Translations under genes and position numbers: made by a program | From: Acephala macrosclerotiorum | Lineage: Eukaryota; Ascomycota; Leotiomycetes; Helotiales; Mollisiaceae | NCBI GenBank assembly: GCA_014904845.1 | Contig: MU119379.1 | Coordinates: forward strand, 1-64,000 | Length of the DNA stretch: 64,000 bases | Direction: 5' to 3' | Shown: positions 1-13,486 of the stretch, piece after piece | How positions within the stretch are numbered: position 1 is the stretch's first letter | How the letters are laid out: each line of letters opens with the position of its first letter | Notes under the pieces: generated by a model | Seen by the model: only the letters and a program-made list of their open reading frames with translations | Databases searched by the model: none | What the model was told of the DNA's origin: nothing

Positions 1-3000
1 AAAAAAATTATTTAAATAAATTTTTTTTTTAATATTAAAAATCGAATTTTAATTAAAAACTTTTTAAAATAAATTTAATTAAATATTATAAAAAATTAAT
101 TTTAAAAATTAAAATTATATGTTTATAAAATAAAGATTTTTATCGATCGAATTTATATTAATAATTTTAAAAACTTTAATTTTTTCATTTTATTTTTTAT
201 AAATTTAATATTTATTAATATTAATAAAAAAATTATCGATAATACTATTTATAAAAAATTTAAAAAAGTTTATAATAAGTTTTGAACTTTTTTCGAAAAT
301 CGATTTTAAGAATTTTTTAACGACGAATTTTTTTTCGATAGTATTTAATTTTTAATATAATTCGTTATACGAAATTTTTAAATTATTTTATTATTCGATA
401 TAAAAAATTTTAATAATTAAACTATTAAAACTCGTTTAATAATAAATATTTATATATTTATTAATAAAAACAAATTATAATTTAAATTAAATTAATATTT
501 TAATATTTTAAAATAAGAAAAATAAAAATATTTTTTAGTAATAAATTTTTTTTTAAATGTAAAATTAAAAAATTAATAGTATTTATAAAAAATATTTAAA
601 AATATTTAATTATTTTTAACGATAAATTTAAATTTAAAATTTGTTTATTTTTTTTCTTTTTATTAAATTTTAAAAAAAAAGAAAATAAATTACAAAAAAA
701 TTTAATATTAATAAAAATATTAAAAAAACTATTAAATTTTTAAAAAAAAACGACGATAATTTAAACAATTTTAAATTTTAAATTTTTTATTTAAAGTAGA
801 ATTTTTTTTTTTTTTTAGTTTTTTTTTCCGAGATTTAAAACCAGCTTATTATATAAGAAAACGATTATAGTAAAATTATATATTTTTTTTTTAAAATTTT
901 TTATAAATAATTAATTTCGAAAGCGATATTAATTACGTGTTTTTTAATATATAAAAAATTTTCGCTTATTATAAACTAATTAAAAACTCTTTTTATTTTT
1001 ATTTTAATTGATCGATAAATTAATTTACGAATTATAAATTACTTCGAATAAATTTAATTTATTAATTAAAACGAATTAATCTACGATTGAATTTTTTTAT
1101 TTTATATTTTATTATTTTTTTATATTATATTTTTCGATTATAAAAACAAATTATATAAATAAAATATATTAATTTTTATTTATTAATTATTATTTAATTT
1201 TTTTTAAATCGATTTATTTTTATATTTATATTATTATTATTATTAATATATAAAATATTTTAATATTTTATGATATTTTTTTAATTTATTAAATAATTTT
1301 ATTTATACGATAATTAAAAAGAAATTTCTTTTAATATAATAAATAAAATATTAATTATTATATAAAAAAAATATTAATAATTATATAAAAAAAATTTCGT
1401 TTATTGAAAAAAATTATAAACGAGTATTTAATTAATATAATATTAAAAACTAAAAAAAAGTTTTAATATATTTATATTAAAAAAATTTAATAAATTTTTA
1501 AATATTTTTATATTAATTTTAATTAAAATATATTAATCGTTTTTAATTTTAACGAAATAAAAAAACGATTTAAAAATATAATATTATTTAATTTTATAAA
1601 TTTAAAATTTCGATTATTAAAAAAAATAATAAATATTTTTATTTTTAATCGTTTATATAAAAAGCTTATATTATTTTTTATTATAATTTGTAATTCAAAG
1701 TAACTCGAGATTATTATTATTATTAGTAATAAAAATAATACAATTTTTAATTATTTTATAGAAATTTATTATATTTTTTATATTTAATTTTTTGTTTTTA
1801 TTATTTTTATAAAAAAATATTTTAATCGAATAATTTATTACGTTAAAATTATTGAATTTTAAAAACGTAATTTATTTTATATATATTTTATCGTTAAAAT
1901 ATATATTTTTTTTACGTTTTATTAAATTATAAATATTTTTATTATATATTTATTTAATTGATTAACGTTTTTTTTTATAATTATATTCGAAAATCGATAA
2001 AATAAATATCGATTAAATTATTTTAAAACGTTTATTAAACGAAAAAAAAATTTAAAATTTTATAAAATTATTAAACAATATATAATATATTTAAAAAATT
2101 ATTTTAAATAAAAATTCAATAAATTGTAATTTTGTTATAATAATATAAAAAAATACGATTAATATATTTATAATTTTTTTTAGTTTTTATAAGAATATAA
2201 TTTTGTAAACAATATTAAAAAAATATATTTTTAATAAATTATAAAAAACGATTAATAAATTTCGTTTTATATTTTAATTTTATTGAGATTTATAAATTAT
2301 TATTTAAATATCGATTTATATTTCAATTTTAATATTATATTGTATTTATTTAAATATTGTTACAAAAAATCGAATATTATTAAATATATTATTTTTAATA
2401 AAATAAATAATAATATTTCAAAGTATCGATTACATAATAATATTTATTAATAAATCAAATGCAAAAAATAAAAATCTAAGTTTTATATTTTGCAATTATT
2501 ATAATCATTGTTTATTTTAATAGAAAGTACGTAAAAATTGAAAGATATAATTTCAACTTTAGTACAATTGAGACTAGTTTCGATATAGTCTAATATTGCA
2601 CGTGATTATTGTTTTAATACAAAGTTTAATAATTTTTAATTAATTCGATAATTTTTATTTAATAAAATCGTTTAAAAAATTATAAATTTTTATATTGCGT
2701 ATTATATATTAATAATTTATTTTATTAATTTATATTTAAAAAATAAATAATTAAAATAAATATTTTATCGAAAAAAAAATTTAAATATTATAAAATTAAT
2801 TATTTATTTTAATCGATTACAAAAAATAATACTCGATCAATTTATTATTTTCGATTTTTATATTAAATTTTTTAATATTTTTATTATTAATAAATATTAC
2901 GAAAATTTAAAAAATAAAAAATAATAAATCGAAATTCAAAATAAAAAAATCGTTTAATGGTTTATAATTATTAAAAAAAAAAAAAACTAATTATTATTTA

Positions 3001-6000
3001 TTTTTACGATTTTTAATTAAATCGTTTATAGAACTTCGTACGATTAATAAAATAAAATTTTTTTTTTATTAAATTATATACAAAAATCGAAATTTGTTTA
3101 AAATAATAAAAAAATAATAAATTAAAATAATTTATTTGTATAATTACGTTTTTTATTCATAAGAATAATAGTAATATTTAATTGTATTTTTTTAAATATT
3201 TAAATTTTATTTATTTATAAACTTATAATAAATTATATTAATATAAATTATAAAAATTAAAAAAACGCACTTTTTTTAATATTAATTATTATTTAAAATT
3301 TTATAATTCGAGTTTACGAAAATTATAATTTTAAATATAAAAAAAAATATTTTTGAATTTATTATTATTTTCAATTTTTTTTTAATTTAATAAAATTTTT
3401 TATAACGAAAAATCGATAATTATAAATAATAAAAAATTTATTAATAATTGTAAAAAAGAATTAAAAATAATAATAAATTAATAAAATATATATTTATTGA
3501 AAAAAAATTAATTAAAATAAAATTTTTATTATTATTAGAATAATAAAATTGTTTGTAATATATTACGATTGAAAAATAATAATATATTTTTATTTCGATA
3601 TATTTATTAATTAAATTATAATAATTTGCGAGTATTAAATTTTTTTTATTAATTATTACGTTGAATTAATACGAATTATTAAATTTATTATTTGAAAAAA
3701 AAATATTAATAATTTATAAAATTAATATTAAAATTATAAACGTTTAATTAAATTTTTTTATAAATAATAATAATTTATTTAAAAGAATTTCGTTTATTAA
3801 AATTAGAAATTTGAAACAAATTATATTTATAATTAAATATAATAATATTTAAAATATTATTCGAATTTTTATTATTATTTTTATTATTTAAAAAAATTTT
3901 AATTTGTTTTTTTTATATTAATTAATACAAAATATCGAAAATATAAAATAATACAATTACGTCGATAATATTCGAGAAAATAAAAAAAAAAAATTTATTA
4001 TTAAATTGTAATACGTTAAAAGTATTAAAAGTTTTAAATAATATTTAAATTTTTTTTTTTTTCGAAATTATTTTTTAGATTAATTATTTGTATTAAATAG
4101 AATTTTTTTGTTATATTAAATAAATATATAAATAAAATTAATATTATTATATTGAATTAATTATACGTATTTAAAAAAACGTATTACGAATTTAATTCTA
4201 TTAAAAAAAAATTTTTAATATTTATATTACAATTTTAAAAAATTATTTATTTAAATTATATAATTTTAAAATACTATTTAATTAATTCAAATTAAAAAAA
4301 AATTATATTAATATTATTATACGAAATTTAAATTTAAAAAAATAATTAATAAAAAATATTAAAATTATTATTTAAAATTTGTAAAAATATTTTATTATCG
4401 TACAAATTTTAAATAAAATCGATTACGAGATTTCGAATAATAAAATAATTCTTTTAAAAATTATTTTCGAATTCAATTTAAATAATTTCAATCAAATTAT
4501 ATAACGATTTTAATTTTTATTAAAATTAATTTATATTACGATTTTTAATTTTTATTAAAGTTTAATATTAAATTGAATAATTTTCAATTTTAAAATTAAA
4601 ATTTTCGCGTATAAATAATTATATATAATTTTAATAAAAATTAAAAATCGATTTAATAAATTGATTTTTTATTATAAAAACAATTTTAAATACGAAATAA
4701 TTAATATTATTATATAACGATTTTTAATAAACTCGAAAAAAACAATAAAAATAGTAAATAATATTCTATAAAATAAACAATTTATTATAATATTAAAAAA
4801 ACGAAAAAAAAAAATTATAAATTGATTAATTTTAAATTAATATCGATTTAAAATATTTCGATTTGTTTATTATATTAAAATATATAAATTTAAAAATAAT
4901 TATTTGAAATAATCCATTCGATTAAATATAATCGCTTTTATTAATTAATTAAAAACAATCGATTTTAAAATTAATTAATTAAAAATAATTACTTTTGAAA
5001 TTAATCGATTAAATATAATCGTTTTTATTAATTAATCAAATATAATCAATTTTAAAATTAATCGATTTTAAAATTAATTAATTAGAAATAATTGTTTTTA
5101 TTAATCGTTTCGTAATAATTATTTTATTATAATTCATAAATTAATAATTTATATATTTATTAAATTTTGAATTTTATTTCTTTATTTATTATTATAATTA
5201 TATTTAATTTTATAATATAATTATTTATATTCGCAATTTTATTATTAATTATTATTTTTTATTTTATTAATATTTATTTATTTTTTTCTTATTTTAATAA
5301 TTTTTTTTTATTTTTTTTTTATTTTTTTTTAATTAATTTTTTTTATATTATTATTTTCGACGTATTATTATATTCGAGTTTTATTAACGAGTATTATTAT
5401 CGCGTTATAATTGACTTCGAATAAAATATAATCGATCTTATGAAAATTTTTAATAATTATTTGTATTTTTATAATTAATCGAAATAATATATAAATTTTT
5501 TTTTTTCAATTAATAATTATATTTTTATGATTAATATATTAATTTTTTTCTCGAAAAATACTAATTTCGAAATATATTAATTCAAATGAATTAATTTTTA
5601 TAACGAGATTAGAAAATTTGATTTTTGATTTGTTTATTATTTTAAAAAAAAAAAATTTTCAAAAATTATTTTCGTATTAATTTTAAAGAATTTAATAATA
5701 TTATTTTTAAATTGTATTTGTAAAATTATTTGTTAATAATAAATATTAAAATAGTAATATTATTAATTAATTTATTTTAATTATATTTACGATATTAAAA
5801 TTTATTAAATTATATTTAATATTTATTTACGTATATATTTTTTATAGTATTATTAATTTTAATATATTTAACGAAAAAAAAAAATTTTATTATATAAAAT
5901 ACATATAATAACGTTTATATATATTTTATTTATTACGCGATTATTATTATAATTTGATTTTTTTTTAACGTTTTACGTATAAATAATATAAAAACATTAA

Positions 6001-9000
6001 AACGAATTCGTATTTTAATAAAAAAAATTTGCATATATAATTGAAATATATATTATATTATAAAATTTTAATTTATTAATTTTATAAGAATTTTAAAATG
6101 AAAAATATAATCGATAAATTAAATTTTTTTTGGTTTTTTTAAATAAATTATTAATAATATTTTAATATATATATATAAATATAATTTATTTTATTTTAAA
6201 TATTTTATTTTAATAATAAAAATAATATCGATTTTTAATTTATAGTAAATTTATTTATTTTTTTAATTTTAAATATATTTAATTTTTAATTTATAATAAA
6301 TTTATTTAATAATATAATAAAATTTCAATTAAATAAAATTAAATATTAAATTTTAACGATTAAAAAATTTGATATTAAAATCGAAAAATACGAATTTAAA
6401 TAAATTATTTGAAAAAAAAGTAAAAATGCAAATGAACGTAAAAAATAAATAAAATAAATAATCGATTTTTTAAACTATAGTTTTAATATATTACAATTTT
6501 AATTTTAATATTAATTTTTTTCGATTTAAAATTTAATATTAATATTTTATTATAAATTTATAAAACTTTTTTAATTATTTTTACGATTTTTTAAATTAAA
6601 TTTTATTTTAGTAATTTTTTTTTTAATTTTTTATTTCGATTTTAATATTTTTATTTTTATTTATAATTGTTTTTATTTAATTTCAATTAAACTAATAAAT
6701 TTAAACAAAATATTAAAAAAAAATAATTATAAATTTTTAAAGTAAAATAATACTAAAATTATTATCTCGATTACACTTATATAATCTATTAAAAAATTAC
6801 GATTTATAATTTTCGAGAAATAATATTTTTTTTAACGAATATAAATTATTTATAATTAATAAATTTTAAATCGAATTTATCGTAAAAAAATTACGTATAT
6901 AAATAATAAATAATTTAAATTCAATTTAATTTAAATAAATTCGAAAGTTTTAAATATAATTCGAATTCTCGCTTTTTAAATATAATTCAAATTTTATTAA
7001 AATATATAAAATACTAATTATTTTTTCGTAATTATTATATTATTTATTTTTAAGTTCGTTATTAAATTATTTAATAATTCGATCGATATTTCGAATCGTA
7101 AATTTTAATTTTATATTATTTAAATTATTATTAGATCGATATTAATTTTTTATAATTTTAATAAATTGTTTTTAGATTTGCAATCGATTAAAATCGATAT
7201 TTCTATATACGATCTCAAAAATTAAAACGTAAATACTCGTATTTAATTTAATTTTTTTTACGATTATAATAATATATTTGTAATTAATATAATTATTATT
7301 AATATTACTTTGTTTAAATATATTAGTTTTTTATTATTATTACGAGATTTTTCGTTTATTGGATTTTTTAGTATTATTTAATTTTTTATTATTACAAAAT
7401 ACAAAAAAAAAATTTTTTATTATTATAATTCAAATAAATTTTTTATTAATTCTAATAAAAACAAATAATTTTACTTCAATAATAATAATATAATCTTAAA
7501 TAATTTATTTAATAAATTTTTATTACTCGAGAAATAATATAATAATACTAATAAAAATTTTAATATTAAAATTTTAATAAATTTCTTTTAATTTTAAATA
7601 ATTAAATCGATAAAAATTACTTTTATTAACAATTAAAAATTTCGTAAATCGATTGTAATAAACGCAAATTTATTAGTAATATTATCGCGAACGAATAAAT
7701 ATATAGCGATTTAAATTTTTTAAATTATTATTTATTTTTTATTTTTATTTCAATTTTTAATATATATTTTATTTTCGCGTATTATTATAAATAATCGAAA
7801 ACGATTTATAAAAAATTTATTTTAAAATATTAATAATATAATTTAAAAATCAAATTTAAAATTATTTTTAAAATTATTTAAATTACGTAAAAATAAAATT
7901 ATTAAATTTACGTTATTAAAATTGAATATATTAATAATAAATATAATAAAAAATATATTATTAATAATTAGAATTTTGAATAATTTTATATAAATTATTA
8001 TAATAAAAATAAAAAATTGAAAAAATATATTATTTTAAATAGTTTTTCAAGTAATATTTATATTAATTACATTTTAATTTAAATAATAAAATATTTTTTA
8101 CGTTTTTTAAAAATAAAATTTATTTTAATTTTTAATAATTCGTTTATATTAATAGTAATTGTAATAGTATTTAAAAACGCTATTAAAAGTTTTAAAATAT
8201 TTCGATTTATTAAATAACGTTTTTATAAAAATACGAAAAAAAAAAAAATTTTAAATATATAATTTTAAAAATTACAAATTATCAAATTATAAAAATAATA
8301 TTTCAAATAAATAAAAACGTTTTAAAAATTGATTTAACGATAAAATTTATTATTATTAATTATATTAATATTAAAAAAAATTAATTTATTATAATATTAA
8401 TTGTTTTATATTTTTATTTTATTTGAAATTATTTTATTCGAAAATTTTTTATTAATTTTATTAATTTTTCGTTTTTTTTTCGTTTTAAATTTATTATTAA
8501 TTTTATTTCTCAATATAATTTCGATATTATTACTATAAAACATTTTTAAAAATTTTCGAATTAATATATTTTTAATAATTTTACGATTTATATATTTTTT
8601 TTCAACGAATTATTATTTTAAAAACTTAAAAAAAAAACGTTAAAATAATAAAAATTCGATTATTAAAAATAAATTAAAAAAAATATTTATTTTGAAAATT
8701 AATAATACGTTGTATTAATTTATTCTAATTATAAAAAATAATTCTAATAAAAAAAATAATATAAATTTATTTTATATAATAATAAATCGTTTTTTTTAAA
8801 ATTATTTTAATAATTTATAATTTTATTATAAAAATTATATATAGTAAAATTTATATATTAATTTTATTATAAAATAAATATATTAAATATTTGAAATTAT
8901 ATTAATATATTTTTTCGAAGTAATTGTTTTTATTATTTTTTATAAATTGTATTTTAAATTCTTAAAACGAATATTTCAATTTAATAATTATTTGTTTTAA

Positions 9001-10190
9001 ATTTAATTTTATTATTTTTTTTAATAATTATATTATTATATTTTTATTAAAAATTACAATTACAATTTAAATATTTTAAATTTTATTATTCTAATAAAAT
9101 TTTAACGTTCGTTTTTACGTTTTTTTGCGACAATTAAAAAAAAAATAATAAAAATTTCGAAATTATATTTTTGTAATTTCGAGATAAAAAATAGTTTAAA
9201 ATATATTATTACTATTTTCGAAATAATAAATTTTTTCAAAACTATATTCAATTCTAAGAATATTTCAAAGATTTATATATTAATTATCGATATATTAAAA
9301 AATAATCTCGATATTTATTTCGATATACGTATTATATTTTTTTTTTATTATTTTTAATATTTATTTAATAATAAATAATAATTCGATATAAGAAATTGAA
9401 TTATAAAAAAATTCATTTAAAAAAAAATTTTATTCGAAAAAAAAATTATAATAAACAATTTAAACTATTTATTAATTTAATTCGTTTTTCTAAAAAAAAA
9501 ATAATATATTTAATAAAATATATAAATATTATTCGTAAATTGAATTTAAATTTAAATATTTTAATAAAAAAAAAAATATATATAATTATTTTATAATAAT
9601 ATTTTACTCGATATAATTTATTATATAATTGAATCGATTTAATATTTACGTTATATTTAAATAAAAAGCGTAAAACGCTATAAAAACTTTAATAATATAT
9701 ATATAAATAAATAATAAAATTTATTTTTAATTATAAAGTTTATATATTAATTAATATTACGTATTATATACGTATTTTATATAAAAAAAAAAAAATTTTA
9801 TTATTTTTTTTTTAATTTAAATTATAAATTGTATTAAATTTTATTTTTTTATTAAAAATATTTTATTTATCTAATTTTATATATAACGATTATATATTTA
9901 TTTAATAGTATTAAATAGTTATTTACTATTCAATTTAATAATTTAATTATAATATTATTATTTTTATTTAATTTAATAATATTTAATACTATTTAATAAT
10001 TATTTAAATAATTAAAAAAAAAATTTATATTATTATAAACGATTTAATTTATTTAATTATTTCAATAAATTAAAGTAAATATAATTTTCCTTTGAAACAT
10101 TAATTAAAGTTTACTATAAAAAAAAATTTAAAACCGATTTTATTTTAAAAAAAAATAAAAAATTGAAATTAAATATATTTAGTTTTTATA
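1..10190. repeat. AT-rich RIP-degraded repeat block, no intact genes
   Basis: About ten kilobases of almost pure A and T with stop codons in all frames. The cytosines that survive lie mostly in CpG: on the plus strand of positions 1-420 I count 17 cytosines, 12 of them followed by G. This is what heavy C-to-T mutation on both strands of repeated DNA (RIP) leaves in a filamentous ascomycete. The original elements are not recognisable by eye. The only open frame of any length, 9396-9596, encodes a Lys/Ile/Asn-rich string expected by chance at this composition. The block ends gradually between about 10080 and 10200. Confidence 0.88.
4916..5107. repeat. Degenerate tandem repeat, units of about 28-30 bp
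   Basis: About seven imperfect units follow one another inside the AT block. They alternate forms such as AATTAATTAAAAACAATCG and AATCGATTAAATATAATCG, each followed by a TTTTA-rich spacer. One unit is shortened. Nothing indicates a coding origin; this is probably a minisatellite or the tandem region of a degraded element. Confidence 0.6.
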
Positions 10191-10933
10191 CCTAGGTAGT
10201 TTACTTAGAACTAACGATCGAGATACGAAAGTATAGACCCAAAAAGAGACGAACACCAACTCTTATTTATAACGCTTAAATTATATTAATATAAGATGGC
10301 ACCAAGAGATACTAAAATATAAATAAAAACTACGAGTTATCGAAAGTATATTTCGCGATAAAATATCGAATAAAACAAGTAATAATAGTTGATAGCAACT
10401 ATACCTTGATAACAAAATAATAAACTTTAAATAAAGATGATACCATGTAGAGTACAAAAGGCGAAAAAGGTTGGTAAACCTAAACTTTCGTACAACTGCT
10501 CTTTTGTATAAAGCAAAGAGGGATTGTGCTGTTGTTGCATCCAGGTCTTCGGGGAACAACGACAACGATCGAGGCTTGAGGAGCGGTTAAGAATGTCGCG
10601 TAACGCGTCAGACCAGTCTTTTGTGTTCCTTTTATGCACGAAGAGGACGTGGATGAGAATCGCCTCGAAGGACTGCGGTGATTAATTCGAACCACGAAGT
10701 TTACTCTTTGGCAGACTGGCCAGATGACAGCTGACTAAACTTTGGTATTTCATAGAAGAGGTTCGATATGATGATAATCCTATTCTAACCCCCAGATATT
10801 TTTGATACCTTGCATGCCATACCATTAAACTCCATTACTTTTCCCAGCCAAGACGCAACCACCTCATCCCATCACCAAACTCCATATTATCCCACACATC
10901 GTCATACACTCATCATTCAGCATTCACCTTCCA
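10191..10933. other. Transition zone from AT block to gene island; possible repeat edge
   Basis: Base composition returns to normal over this stretch. Overlapping minus-strand frames at about 10427-10695 read through ordinary-composition sequence but match no family I know and overlap each other in different frames. It could be the less mutated end of a transposable element whose body lies in the AT block, plus the 3' flank of the deacetylase gene that ends at 10934. No gene is claimed here. Confidence 0.4.
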
Positions 10934-13486
10934 TTACAAAGGCGGCGCATTCGGATCCTCCAAACACTGATCAACCCTCATCAACTGCTTCCCCGTCTTC
11001 TGCGCAATACTGATAAACTGCGGCAAATAATTCACCGTCGTCTGATACAAATAATGCATCACTACTAGATTACCTCCCTTATTCACATCGCTCTGAAAAT
11101 TTGTAACCTGATTCTGTGGCGTAGAACTCAGTGCCCAAAGCCAATCTTGAACATCAACACTCCACGCGACGAATTTCGCTCCCGGGATAAGTGCCGCCAA
11201 TCTCTGCCTAATCCTCGCACCTTCAGTCCCGAACGGCGGTCTGAAATACTGGCTGCTTATCCCGAGTGTGGATTGCACAGCATTGATATCATTATTTAGC
11301 TCCCAATCAATAGCAGCAAGAGTAGGGAGACCTTCCATTGGTGGATGGGTGTATGAGTGATATGCTACCTGGTGGCCGGCTGCTAGCATGCCCTTGTATA
11401 CGTTGGTGAGGTTCGTGGAGGTGTCGAGCAGGGCGGCGCCGACGGTGAAGAATGTTACGTGGATGCCAGCTGCTTTTACGGTTGAGACGACTTGTTGAGC
11501 CAAGGTTGGGTCTCCGTCATCGATTGCGAAGGCGAAGGAGTTGGGTCGTGTGCAGGCGAATATTAGTGGTGCTGTTGGCAACTTAGATGGAACGAGGAAG
11601 CCAGCTGGAGGGGATTTGACGATTTCAATGAGGGAGATGACGGTTGAGGTTGTGGTGTAGAAACCTTTCAACGCAAAGCCGATAGAAAGGGTGCGATTGA
11701 TGTTGAAATGTATGAGAGGTACGTAGAGGTCTGTTTTTGCGGCGTTGGAGTATCGGGATGCTTCGACGGAGTCCCAGGTGTAAGGAGAGGGGTTGAGGTT
11801 TGCGTCGCAGGTGGGGTTGTTTTGTTGCAGGGCTACTGTGAAGGCGTTGGATCCAGTGTATGCGATGTGGATGTAGCTGTTATCGTTTACGGTGAAGTCC
11901 ACACAGCTGTTGCTGATCTGAGTGTACCATGAGAGGTCAGAGTTTCCTTTCATGTTAATGGTCAACTTCTTGTTGGAAATGCTGTATGTGGTGGTATCGT
12001 CGCCTCCGTGCCAGAAGCCAAGATCATTAGAAGCCGAGTTTTGGAAGGTGTCGACAACGATAGCTGATGGACCAGTCGTGACCGGGATGGTAGAGCTGGG
12101 CTCGATTACTGCCACGGTGCTCGGGATGAGGTATGCTGAGCCTGTTCCGCAATAGAACGCGATTGGGCCGAATGTGACGGGTTTGCTGATGCCCGAGAAC
12201 AGGACTGAGATCAAGTGATCGGTGTCTAGCCCGGCATACTTCGAGAACGGAATCTGGTAGTACCGTTCTGTGCCATCGAAGGTCCAACCAAGATCTGTAG
12301 ACTGGAGATCATTCAGAACAGGATTGCTTGTCCCACAATCCGCCTCCGTTTGCATCTCAATCGTCATAGTTGTACCGGCTGGGGCCGAAATCGTCATTCC
12401 AATACCACTGTAGATATTCGTTGCCTTCAAACAGCCAAACATTGTGTACCAATACGAAGCAGAGTTAGCTGGAGTCAATGTCACATGGTTGTTGGCAACG
12501 ATCACGGATGTGCTTGTATCGACTCGATTGGCAACTGCTTTCATGGTTCCGTCATCGGATGAGGGCTGGAGCATGGCGTTGTAGAAGAGGAATGTGAGGC
12601 GTGATTGTGAGGCGAAGTCGTCGACGAGGAGGGGTGTACATGTTCCTGTTGTTACCGAGGAAGACGTGGTGAAGCTGACAACTTTTGCCCCACTAGTGGT
12701 GCTAGTGCTGGAAGTCTTGCTAGAGGAACTCGATGATATGCTGGAAGATTTGCTTGTCAAGCTTGTCGAACTTGTCCCAATGGCAGTGGATGATTTTGAA
12801 CTGCTAGATGTAACAGATATCGTACTGGTGGTCAGAGTAGTCGAGACTTTGGACGTGGTAGCGACTCCAGTGGACGTCTTGGAGATACTCGATGTGGCTG
12901 TGCTCCCAACGCTGCTTCCACCTGCCGCACACACCAACTGCGTTTGTCCAATCTCCCAAGCCCCGTTGATGCTGAACGACTCAAACAGGACGCTCTGAAT
13001 AGCATTCAGATTCGCCCCCGAGAAGGAACTCAGCGGCACGGTGTATGTCTGAGTCGATCCGGTCACTCCCGTCAATGTTGTATAGTAACTCGTATATGCG
13101 GTTGTGGAGCAAGAGCTCGAGGTCTGCAGCTCGATCGTGAAGGAGGACCCTGCAGGGCCTTTGATTGGGAATGTGAGGGCATTGTATCCGTCTGTCGTCG
13201 CTTTCTCGCAGGCGAAGGTGGTATAGAAATAGCTGCTGGCTGTCGAGGTAAAGGTGATCTTTTTGTTGACAGTATCCGCTTTCAACCCGGTGGTTGTGCC
13301 ATCATCTGCGGATGTCAGTCAAGTCCTCGAGCAGGGTCTGGGAGACTCACCGCTTGTCCACTGTCCGAGGGAGTTGAGATTGTTGGCATAATTCGAATAG
13401 TTGTCGATTAGGAGATTGCTGGAGCAAGCAGCTCTCACTGCACTGACCCAAGACAGGGCCAGCAGCCCCGCGTTAAGAAACTTCAT
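10934..13486 (-). CDS. Secreted modular polysaccharide deacetylase (chitin deacetylase-like, CE4)
   Basis: Two exons, 13486-13351 and 13305-10934, with a 45-bp intron (GTGAGT..GCAG) give 835 residues. Residues 1-19 form a signal peptide ending near VRA, so the protein should be exported. The C-terminal domain (about 626-790) is a NodB-type deacetylase. It has AIDDGDP as motif 1 (the Asp pair near 641-642), HSYTH as motif 2 (metal-binding His near 695 and 699), RPPFG as motif 3, and a DVQDW segment. CE4 enzymes remove N-acetyl groups from chitin or related polymers. Before it lie three related modules, each starting like LIDNYSN..LGQW..DD or VVDTFQN..LGFW..DD and continuing with a WYT or FYT strand and paired Cys. 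A long Ser/Thr-rich linker (about 171-257), probably O-glycosylated, separates the first two. The modules look like beta-sandwich carbohydrate-binding units, which is inference. The initial T of the usual TFDDG motif is replaced. Confidence 0.88.

Noticed and set aside
9396..9596. 66-codon open frame in the AT block
   Set aside because: Composition is almost entirely Lys, Ile, Asn and Leu, as expected from random A+T; no start context or family.
10281..10695. Overlapping minus-strand frames at the edge of the AT block
   Set aside because: Three mutually overlapping frames with no recognisable domain; more likely the edge of a decayed repeat.
11708..13411. Plus-strand frames opposite the deacetylase gene
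   Set aside because: Antisense shadows of a well-supported coding exon.
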